Below are positions 6,374 to 11,928 of a DNA stretch of 11,928 nt, in pieces. Origin of the DNA: a bacterium (GTDB taxonomy: Bacteria; UBP15; UBA6099); the NCBI GenBank assembly GCA_029573925.1, contig JAKQBV010000345.1, positions 1 to 11,928 of the forward strand, in the 5' to 3' direction. Numbering within the stretch: position 1 is the first letter of the stretch; each line of letters opens with the position of its first letter. Under the pieces are notes generated by a model. The model worked only from the letters and a program-made list of their open reading frames with translations. It was not told the DNA's origin and did no database searches. The position numbers and the translations under genes were made by a program.

Positions 6374-7363
6374 TCAGGCGGCTCCGGCTTTCGCTTTCAA
6401 ATTTATCGCCATCGCTTCTAGGGCGGATTCCGTCAGGCCGCCGCCTCGAACGGTCTGTATCGTGTTCATAAGCGTTTCGAGAATTGCGCAGCCGCGTTTC
6501 ATCTCGCCGACGCCCGCGCCGACCGTCATGTGTTTTCTTTCAATCATTGACATCATTATTTCGAGGATGGCCGCCACGCTCTTTCGCCGGGCGGTGGATT
6601 CGGTGTCCTCGGCTGTCGACAGGTCGATCCTTCCGGCGAGCGCCCCCACTTCCTCGGCTAGCCTCGTGGGCGACGCGGAAGCTTCCTTCAGCAGCCTCTC
6701 GAAAAGTTCCGCTTCCACATCCTCGAACAGTTCTTTCAATTTCCTGTCTTCGCTCAATCGCAGGATTTCTCCCATGTTGCCGCGCGCGATTGGGAACAGG
6801 TAGTCCACCTGACCGCCGGAGAGTCTTTCTCCTGCCACCGCCGCCGCCTCCGCCGGAGTGAGCGGTCGGAAGGGCACGGAGAGGACGCGCGACCTGATGG
6901 TCGGCATTATCCTGTCCGCCTTTTCCGTCAGCAGCACGAAGACGGACATTTCGGGAGGCTCTTCGATGACTTTGAGCAAAGCGTTCGCCGCTTCGGCCCC
7001 CATCGCGTCCGCGTCGTCGAGAATGAGGAACCGTCTTTTCCCCGCGTTAGGGGTCATGTGGGCGTCGTTGCGGATTTCCTTTGCCTCTTCTTTTCTGTAG
7101 CCCTGTCTGGTGGGGGAGTAGACGCGGGCGTCTATGTCAACGCCGCGTTCGACACGGCGGCATGAAGGGCAGACGCCGCAAGCGTCCGCGTCGTCCATCG
7201 GAGCGGCGCAGTTGACTGCCTGAGCGAAAGCGAGCGCGGAAGTCCGTTTGCCGACGCCCGCCGGCCCGATGAAGAGAAAAGCATGTCCGAGACGGCCCGA
7301 CTTCAGCGTCCCGAGCAGGCTCCTCACAGCCACGCTCTGTCCGATTATATCTCTCAGCGGCAT
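6374..7363 (-). CDS. holB: DNA polymerase III delta' subunit (clamp loader)
   Basis: HolB is the delta' subunit of the clamp loader that opens the beta clamp onto primed DNA. From the ATG at 7363 it has 329 residues. Visible features: IIGQ near the N-terminus, HAFLFIGPAGVGKRT with an intact Walker A (33-41), a four-cysteine zinc module (C52, C62, C65, C68; CGVCPSC), ILDDAD in the Walker B position (113-118), NALLKVIEEPP (127-137) and TIRSRV (156-160). The last is the SRC motif carrying the arginine finger, with valine for cysteine. DDAD without the DEAH-type catalytic glutamate fits delta' rather than DnaX. The frame extends upstream to 7474, but that part overlaps yaaR in another frame and is not family-like. 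The start lies 7 bases after the yaaR stop without a clear Shine-Dalgarno, suggesting coupling. Confidence 0.93.
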   Translation of the reverse strand: MPLRDIIGQSVAVRSLLGTLKSGRLGHAFLFIGPAGVGKRTSALAFAQAVNCAAPMDDADACGVCPSCRRVERGVDIDARVYSPTRQGYRKEEAKEIRNDAHMTPNAGKRRFLILDDADAMGAEAANALLKVIEEPPEMSVFVLLTEKADRIMPTIRSRVLSVPFRPLTPAEAAAVAGERLSGGQVDYLFPIARGNMGEILRLSEDRKLKELFEDVEAELFERLLKEASASPTRLAEEVGALAGRIDLSTAEDTESTARRKSVAAILEIMMSMIERKHMTVGAGVGEMKRGCAILETLMNTIQTVRGGGLTESALEAMAINLKAKAGAA

Positions 7364-7370
7364 TGTTTTG

Positions 7371-7838
7371 TCACGTGTACATGTCCAGCAACAGCCCTCT
7401 AATGCGGTCCAGCCTCGCCATAAACGCCAGAAGGTTCGTCTGTCTTTTGACGAACTCCTCGGCCAGCGCCGCAAGCTCCGTGTCTATGGTTTTCACCAGA
7501 AGCAGAGACTTCTTCTTGCCCGTAGGGCTGACGGACAGTTTTTCTTCGACCGCGAACAAGTCGTTCACCACGACGTTCACGAACTTTCTTACAAGCTCCC
7601 TGTATTTTTCGAGCGACTCGAAGGTGAGGCTTTTTTCGATTTCCGCGGCCTGCTTGTCGATGCCGGAAAGCAACTGCCCCAATTCTTCTTTAATCTCGGC
7701 GCGCTGGGCTTCGAGAAGTTTCCGGGTGAAAGGCGCGTCGGCGGAGGCGGATTTTGCCGCTCTTGCTCTGGACGAGGCGGCTGCCTTGCCCGATCTCCTC
7801 GTCCTGTCGCGTCCGGTCTTGTCTATGTGGACTTCCAT
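7371..7838 (-). CDS. yaaR: YaaR family protein (DUF327)
   Basis: A 155-residue protein. After a basic, Ala/Ser-rich N-terminal stretch (about 5-35) it is almost wholly alpha-helical (FTRKLLEAQRAEIKEELGQL, EIEKSLTFESLEKYRELV, VKTIDTELAALAEEFVKRQ, ending GLLLDMYT). There are no membrane segments or cysteines. Length and helical pattern fit YaaR of B. subtilis (about 146 residues), and its place directly upstream of holB and ricT matches the yaaR-holB-yaaT order there. The molecular function of this family is not established, so none is assigned. The ATG at 7838 lies 6 bases after the pdxT stop, and AGGA overlapping that stop serves as ribosome site, so it is translationally linked to pdxT. Confidence 0.82.
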   Translation of the reverse strand: MEVHIDKTGRDRTRRSGKAAASSRARAAKSASADAPFTRKLLEAQRAEIKEELGQLLSGIDKQAAEIEKSLTFESLEKYRELVRKFVNVVVNDLFAVEEKLSVSPTGKKKSLLLVKTIDTELAALAEEFVKRQTNLLAFMARLDRIRGLLLDMYT

Positions 7839-7844
7839 TGTTCC

Positions 7845-8444
7845 TCAGTCTCCGATCCGGGCGGCGAATTCGTCCAAGAAATATTTATGCAGACGCCAGT
7901 CGTCCGTAAGTTCGGGATGGAAGTTGCCCGCCAAACACAATCCTTGGCTTATTAGCGCGGGAGCGCCGGCGTGGCTCGCGAGGATTTTTACCCCGTCGCC
8001 CAGCCGTGTCACTTTCGGCGCTCGTATGAACACCGCCCTGAACAGCATCGGCCCCGCTCCGTTCACTGAGTCGATTACGATGTCGGACTCGAAGCTCTCC
8101 ACCTGAGGGCCGTATGCGTTGCGCTCCACCGTCGCGTCGATGAAGCCGAGTTGCGCCAGATCATGGTCGCCCTCCGTGTCCGAGCAGACGAGTATCATTC
8201 CCATGCAGGTTCCGTACACCGCCAGAGAGCCGGAAAGGTATCTGTCGCGTATGGCCTTGTCTAGGCCGTACCTGCGCATTAGGCGGGAGACGGTCGTGCT
8301 TTCCCCTCCGGGGATGACAAGCCCGGACACCGAGTCGAGTTGCGCGGGCGTTCTTATCTCTGCCGCCTCGACGCCGGCCCTGCGCAACATCTTAATATGA
8401 AGCTCGAAATCGCCCTGCAACGCGAGCGCGCCTATTCTGCCCAA
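7845..8444 (-). CDS. pdxT: Pyridoxal 5'-phosphate synthase, glutaminase subunit
   Basis: PdxT hydrolyses glutamine and channels ammonia to PdxS in the 12+12 PLP synthase complex. It has 199 residues, normal for the family. It starts with IGALALQGDFELHI and has the oxyanion-region GGEST (46-50), the nucleophile in YGTCMGM (Cys80), and the remaining triad His176 and Glu178 in NFHPELTDD. All catalytic residues are present. The start is TTG at 8444, the only start giving the conserved N-terminus, with GGAG (8456-8453) eight bases upstream. It lies 15 bases after the pdxS stop, the usual pdxST order. Confidence 0.96.
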   Translation of the reverse strand: MGRIGALALQGDFELHIKMLRRAGVEAAEIRTPAQLDSVSGLVIPGGESTTVSRLMRRYGLDKAIRDRYLSGSLAVYGTCMGMILVCSDTEGDHDLAQLGFIDATVERNAYGPQVESFESDIVIDSVNGAGPMLFRAVFIRAPKVTRLGDGVKILASHAGAPALISQGLCLAGNFHPELTDDWRLHKYFLDEFAARIGD

Positions 8445-8459
8445 AGTGTGTGCTCCGCT

Positions 8460-9359
8460 TTACCAGCCCCGCGTCTGAAGCAGGTCTTTCTCGTCCATCT
8501 TGGAAACGTCCAGCCCGCGCATCGCGCCTTTAAGCCCCCGAGAGACTTCAGCTAGAACCTTCGGGTCGCGGTAGTGCGTAACCGCGTCAACTATGGCCTT
8601 CGCGCGCGTCGCCGGGTCCTCGCTCTTGAATATCCCGGAGCCGACGAACACCGCTTCCGCCCCCAGCATCATCATCAGCGCGGCGTCCGCCGGAGTGGCG
8701 ATCCCTCCCGCCGCGAAATTCGGGACCGGCAGTTTGCCGTTCTCTTTAACGTATTTCACCAAATCGTATGGAGCGCCGAGGTTCTTCGCTTCCGTCATCA
8801 ACTCTTCGTCCGGCAACTGAGTCAACCGCCTGATGTCGCCCGTTACGGCGCGCATATGGCGCACCGCTTCGACCACATCGCCGGAGCCGGCCTCTCCTTT
8901 GGTTCTTATCATTGCGGCGCCTTCGCCGATCCTGCGCAGCGCCTCGCCGAGGTTTCTCGCTCCGCATACGAACGGAACTTTAAATTTATGCTTATCGATA
9001 TGGAAATGCTCGTCGGCGGGAGTCAGCACTTCGCTCTCGTCCACGAAGTCCACTCCCATCGCCTCTAATATCTGAGCCTCCACGAAATGCCCGATTCTGG
9101 CTTTCGCCATAACCGGCACTTCGTATTTCTTTTCCTTGAGAGCCTTGATGATGCCGTCGATCACATTGGGATCTGCCATGCGGGCGACGCCGCCGTCTCT
9201 CCTGATGTCGGCGGGGACGCGTTCGAGCGCCATCACCGCAGCCGCGCCGGCCTCGGCGGCTATCAGCGCCTGCTCCGGCGTGGTGACGTCCATTATCACT
9301 CCGCCCTTCAACATCTCCGCGAGCCCTATCTTGACCCGCATCGTGCCTTTCTCTTCCAT
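8460..9359 (-). CDS. pdxS: Pyridoxal 5'-phosphate synthase, lyase subunit
   Basis: PdxS builds PLP from ribose 5-phosphate, glyceraldehyde 3-phosphate and ammonia delivered by PdxT (DXP-independent route). From the ATG at 9359 it has 299 residues, within the family range. It is very well conserved: GLAEMLKGGVIMDVTTPEQA (Asp24), VMAKARIGHFVE with the Schiff-base lysine (Lys86), and MIRTKGEAGSGD with the second catalytic lysine (Lys154), plus PNFAAGGIATPADAALMM and the phosphate-binding GSGIF. The frame is open back to 9512, but the extension is not PdxS-like and crosses the predicted -10 box. AGGAG at 9373-9369 lies nine bases before this ATG and touches the alternative ATG at 9368, which decides the start. 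It leads the five-gene run pdxS-pdxT-yaaR-holB-ricT. Confidence 0.97.
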   Translation of the reverse strand: MEEKGTMRVKIGLAEMLKGGVIMDVTTPEQALIAAEAGAAAVMALERVPADIRRDGGVARMADPNVIDGIIKALKEKKYEVPVMAKARIGHFVEAQILEAMGVDFVDESEVLTPADEHFHIDKHKFKVPFVCGARNLGEALRRIGEGAAMIRTKGEAGSGDVVEAVRHMRAVTGDIRRLTQLPDEELMTEAKNLGAPYDLVKYVKENGKLPVPNFAAGGIATPADAALMMMLGAEAVFVGSGIFKSEDPATRAKAIVDAVTHYRDPKVLAEVSRGLKGAMRGLDVSKMDEKDLLQTRGW

Positions 9360-9368
9360 CTTTCTCAT

Positions 9369-9373
9369 CTCCT
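9369..9373 (-). promoter_or_regulatory. Ribosome binding site fixing the pdxS start
   Basis: AGGAG on the minus strand, nine bases upstream of the ATG at 9359. The in-frame ATG at 9368-9366 directly abuts it and cannot use it, so 9359 is preferred. Confidence 0.75.
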
Positions 9374-9497
9374 GTTCCAACCGGACGAGCCGGATCGTTT
9401 TATTCTGCTTAGCCGAACGACGACGCGGGCCGGACGCCAAAAAACTCAAAACCACGGCCGCGCTTCGCTGCTTCAGCCGCGTCCCGCGTATGCGCGA

Positions 9498-9526
9498 ATT
9501 GTAACACATCAAATTTGTGAATTCAA
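9498..9526 (-). promoter_or_regulatory. Sigma70-type promoter of the pdxS operon
   Basis: On the minus strand TTGAAT (9526-9521), a 17-base spacer, and TACAAT (9503-9498): 4/6 and 5/6 to consensus with ideal spacing. Transcription would start near 9491, leaving a leader of about 130 bases before pdxS. Confidence 0.7.
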
Positions 9527-9604
9527 TTTGACAGGCGCGACATCAAAAGTTTGAGCGGCCGGCTACTCTATGCGCCAAAGCCATGTTAAAATGGGAAAAA
9601 TTGT

Positions 9605-9632
9605 TTGAAATATGACAAATACGTGATAAAAT
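9605..9632 (+). promoter_or_regulatory. Sigma70-type promoter of the CHASE4 sensor gene
   Basis: TTGAAA (9605-9610), a 16-base spacer, and TAAAAT (9627-9632), preceded by A-rich tracts (9586-9600) resembling an UP element. The start would be near 9639, giving a leader of about 100 bases. Confidence 0.6.
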
Positions 9633-9739
9633 GCCTCCGAAATTAAGGCCGGAATAGTTAGATTACCGGGTCAAGTATTGTTCCCGGCGCGCGCAAGCGT
9701 TAGTTTTTTGTTCGCTAGTCGTTAAAGCGCGAGGCTATT

Positions 9740-11827
9740 ATGTCTTTACAGTTGAAACTCTTGTTGTTTTTTGCCGCTTTATCGGCAATAGCTTTCACCG
9801 CGCGCGACATGATTATCGACGCTACTTTAATGAGGAAATTCGACGCTCTCGAACAACAGTCCGTCATTGATGATATCGCAAGGATAGAGCACGCGCACAA
9901 GCTCGAGTTTGATGGAAAACGTACAATGCTTAAAGACTGGGCGCAGTGGGATGAAACCTACAGATTTGCCGGCGGCGAGGGCGATCCTGCTCGCTATATT
10001 GAAGAAAACATGATGGACGCCACTTTCATCTCGGCGGGGCTTAATCTGCTAGCGATTGCTGATATGGAAGGAAAAATCATTTATGCCAAAGCATTCGACA
10101 CGGACAGGAATGAGGAAATTCCGGTTCCTGAAGAGCTTGTGGCGCTGGCAGCAAGCGGGAGCATACTGGCTCCCGGCGAAAAAAGCGGACGCAACGGAGT
10201 TGTCATTCTAGGAGGGAAGCCCGCCCTCGTCTTCACGTGGTCTATCCTTACAAGCGAAGCGGAAGGTCCCATGCGCGGCACGCTCATCATGGCTAGATTC
10301 GTGAATGAATCTCTTGCAAGGGCTTATTCGGGCATAGTGAGGCTGCCGATAAGGCTTCTTTTTCCCGGCGACCCGGATCTGCCCGGAGAGATGATTGGCG
10401 CGGGAAGCGTTGACTCCGCGTCTTTTCCTTCTCACATAGAATTGCTTGATTTCGACAGGACACGCTGCGTGATGATGTTTCCGGACGTGAACGGAGACCC
10501 CGCTTTCTATTTGGAATTCGTGAGGCCGAGCGCGATAAAGATTCAAGGCCGCCAATCCCTCGCCGCGTTTAGGCTATACACCATGATAGGCGCGATAATA
10601 CTCATCGTGATTTTGCTTGAAATCATTCGAAGGCAGGTAACCGCGAGAATTCGCAGATTGTCGAAATCGTTCGGAGCGTTAGCGCGGGAAGCCGATTTCA
10701 CGACTCGCGTCAGACAGGAAGGGAGAGACGAAATCGGGTTGCTTTCATTGAATATTAACCGGACTCTTGAAGCCCTCGAGGATAAACACAAACAGGCGTC
10801 CGATGAAGCTCTGCGGCGAAAGGCCGCCGAGGAGTCGGTGTCCGGTCAAAGGGACTCGCTTGACGCCATCAACAAGTTCCTCATTGAATCTATGATCTGC
10901 GACGACGCGAAGAAGCTGGCGTTGTTCTTTGTCAATGAGATGCGAAAACTCACCGGAAGCAATTTTGGATTCGCGGTTCTAGACAATCCGGAGATAGGGT
11001 TTGACATAGCCGTGTCCGGCTTAAGCGTGGACGGTTCCGGTAGCTTCGAGATGATCCTGCATCGAAGCGCGCTCGACGACTTCGAATACGGAGAGGTTGT
11101 GAAGCTGGCGAGGGACGGCAGAGATATCGTGGCGAAGAACGAGCCTTTTGAGCCCTCCGGCGAATTCGAAGAAGATGGAATTGCGCGCCGCGTTTCATCC
11201 TATGTCTGCGTTCCATCTCTCAACGAAAGACAGAGCGTAAGGGCGGTTGTTTTCGCAGACAAACCCGGCGGGTATGAGGCGGAAGACGTTGCCACGATCG
11301 ACCGGCTCTTCATGGTTTTTGTGGGCGTGCTTATGAGAAAACGCGCTGAGATTCGAATGGTGGAGAGCGAATCGCGATATAGGACGCTTGTCTCCAATCT
11401 CAGCGACGCCATATTAACTTTGGATTTGCCTGAGTGGAGGTTTTCAACCTGCAACCAGTCCGCGCTGAAAATATTCGGGGCCGTCTCCGAGAACGACCTG
11501 CTCGGCATGTCCCCGGTCAACCTTTCTCCCCCGAGGCAGAGGGATGGCTCGGAGTCGGTCAGCAAAGCGAGCAGAATGGTTGAAATAGCGATTGAAAAAG
11601 GGTTCCATTATTTCGACTGGACTCACTGTAGGTTGGACGGAAAGGAGTTTGAAGCGTCGGTAGCATTGTCGAGGGTGGAGTTCAGAGAAAAACCTACTGT
11701 TTTGGTGACTATAAGAGATGTCACCGAACAGAAGAGGGCTGACGAGGCGCTGAGGGCGGTGGCGGAAAGCGGCATCGGCTCGAAATCAAATATTTTGATA
11801 ACGTCCCAAAGTTGTAGGAGGGAGTAG
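9740..11827 (+). CDS. Membrane sensor: CHASE4-HAMP-GAF-PAS, no output domain
   Basis: A 695-residue membrane sensor. There is an N-terminal membrane segment (about 5-24) and an extracytoplasmic CHASE4-like domain (about 35-270; KDWAQWDETYRF at 65-76 is its hallmark). The second membrane segment (about 276-296, MIGAIILIVILLEII) leads to HAMP (about 297-349), a short coiled coil (345-372), GAF (about 377-535) and PAS with its PAC end (about 542-667, VLVTIRDVTEQKRADEALR). Family members normally continue into a histidine kinase, GGDEF or another PAS domain. Here the frame changes character after AVAESG and stops within 20 residues (SKSNILITSQSCRRE), so output is missing. The ATG has GAGG five bases upstream. 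The ligand is unknown. The gene is probably broken by an insertion near 11770, or it acts through a separate partner. Confidence 0.85.
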   Translation: MSLQLKLLLFFAALSAIAFTARDMIIDATLMRKFDALEQQSVIDDIARIEHAHKLEFDGKRTMLKDWAQWDETYRFAGGEGDPARYIEENMMDATFISAGLNLLAIADMEGKIIYAKAFDTDRNEEIPVPEELVALAASGSILAPGEKSGRNGVVILGGKPALVFTWSILTSEAEGPMRGTLIMARFVNESLARAYSGIVRLPIRLLFPGDPDLPGEMIGAGSVDSASFPSHIELLDFDRTRCVMMFPDVNGDPAFYLEFVRPSAIKIQGRQSLAAFRLYTMIGAIILIVILLEIIRRQVTARIRRLSKSFGALAREADFTTRVRQEGRDEIGLLSLNINRTLEALEDKHKQASDEALRRKAAEESVSGQRDSLDAINKFLIESMICDDAKKLALFFVNEMRKLTGSNFGFAVLDNPEIGFDIAVSGLSVDGSGSFEMILHRSALDDFEYGEVVKLARDGRDIVAKNEPFEPSGEFEEDGIARRVSSYVCVPSLNERQSVRAVVFADKPGGYEAEDVATIDRLFMVFVGVLMRKRAEIRMVESESRYRTLVSNLSDAILTLDLPEWRFSTCNQSALKIFGAVSENDLLGMSPVNLSPPRQRDGSESVSKASRMVEIAIEKGFHYFDWTHCRLDGKEFEASVALSRVEFREKPTVLVTIRDVTEQKRADEALRAVAESGIGSKSNILITSQSCRRE
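11785..11799. repeat. 15-base palindrome near the end of the sensor gene
   Basis: ATCAAA (11785-11790) and TTTGAT (11794-11799) are perfect 6-bp arms around TAT. It lies where the sensor reading frame stops resembling its family and the base composition becomes more AT-rich. It could belong to a mobile-element end or be a regulator site. Confidence 0.4.
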
Positions 11828-11831
11828 AAGA

Positions 11832-11896
11832 AAGACCCGTTTCTCTGATACAGGTTTTGTTTGAGGAACAAGCCGGTAAAGGAGGAAACGGGTCTT
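11832..11896 (+). repeat. 12-bp perfect inverted repeat enclosing a ribosome site
   Basis: AAGACCCGTTTC (11832-11843) and GAAACGGGTCTT (11885-11896) are perfectly complementary, 41 bases apart. The loop contains most of the ribosome site AAAGGAGG (11878-11885), and the 3' arm covers the first two bases of the TTG at 11895. In RNA this would form a long stem over the start of the next gene. No T-run follows, so it is not a terminator. Confidence 0.7.
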
Positions 11897-11928
11897 GCAA
11901 AACATAATAGCACTTGAGATCGTGTCTG
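11895..11928 (+). CDS. Start of an unidentified gene running off the window
   Basis: TTG at 11895 follows AAAGGAGG (11878-11885) by nine bases, the strongest ribosome site in this end of the window. It opens a frame reading (M)QNIIALEIVS up to the edge. Eleven codons are too few to identify it. The hydrophobic strand ending in an acidic residue (IIALEI) would suit the first strand of an RNase H/RuvC-like fold, as in IS110-type transposases, but many proteins begin this way. No function is assigned. Confidence 0.4.
   Translation, partial: MQNIIALEIVS

Larger units (their letters stand above)
9360..9739. other. Divergent intergenic region between pdxS and the CHASE4 sensor
   Basis: This 380-base gap holds two back-to-back promoters and no convincing gene. 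The pdxS side (9360-9491) is GC-rich and would be a leader of about 130 bases; I see no known riboswitch in it. The centre (about 9580-9640) is AT-rich. The sensor-side leader (about 9640-9739) contains one small dyad, CCGGG (9666-9670) and CCCGG (9683-9687), and ends with GAGG (9731-9734), five bases before the sensor ATG. Confidence 0.6.

Noticed and set aside
7364..7474. 37-codon N-terminal extension of HolB
   Set aside because: It lies inside yaaR in another frame, is Arg/Trp/Cys-rich and not family-like; the ATG at 7363 gives the expected start.
7248..8106. Two long plus-strand frames (235 and 247 codons) across yaaR and pdxT
   Set aside because: They overlap each other and run antisense to well supported genes; composition is that of reversed GC-rich coding sequence.
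9360..9491. Riboswitch in the pdxS leader
   Set aside because: The 130-base leader has room for one, but I see neither a recognised consensus nor a terminator or ribosome-site-masking hairpin.
9360..9512. 51-codon N-terminal extension of PdxS
   Set aside because: It starts upstream of the predicted -10 box and resembles no PdxS; AGGAG supports the ATG at 9359.

Overview
The window reads as an ordinary bacterial chromosome segment, estimated by eye at about 55% GC, with Shine-Dalgarno sites and sigma70-type promoters. The set PdxS, PdxT, YaaR (DUF327), HolB and RicT/YaaT on one strand resembles the neighbourhood in Firmicutes and related lineages such as Synergistota. That placement is inferred from gene content only; no rRNA or tRNA marker is present.

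Layout. Bases 1-1801 (+): the 3' three quarters of a NodU/CmcH/SxtI-type carbamoyltransferase, overlapped by a small SxtJ-family membrane protein and closed by an intrinsic terminator. Bases 1832-3904 (-): a stand-alone fusA (EF-G), convergent with that pair. It has its own promoter and a short leader that seems to consist mostly of a strong terminator hairpin with nine U residues. Bases 4042-5172 (-): an HD-GYP protein with several altered signature residues. Bases 5289-9359 (-): a five-gene run transcribed as pdxS-pdxT-yaaR-holB-ricT from a good sigma70 promoter at 9498-9526. Bases 9360-9739: a divergent promoter region. Bases 9740-11827 (+): a membrane sensor with CHASE4, HAMP, GAF and PAS domains that ends just after the PAS domain with no output domain. 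Bases 11770-11928: a more AT-rich stretch with a palindrome, a 12-bp inverted repeat and the likely start of another reading frame, possibly the left end of an inserted element.

How the genes fit together. PdxS and PdxT form the ribose-5-phosphate-dependent PLP synthase. HolB is the clamp-loader delta' subunit. RicT is the Fe-S partner of the RNase Y-modulating Ric complex. YaaR has no settled function. The carbamoyltransferase/SxtJ pair looks like the end of a modification operon that continues off the left edge. The HD-GYP protein and the CHASE4 sensor are the two signalling genes.

Most worth a second look: the fusA leader (promoter, terminator hairpin and an overlapping mini-ORF), and the truncated sensor joined to a possible mobile-element end. 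No CRISPR array, defence system or complete mobile element is visible.
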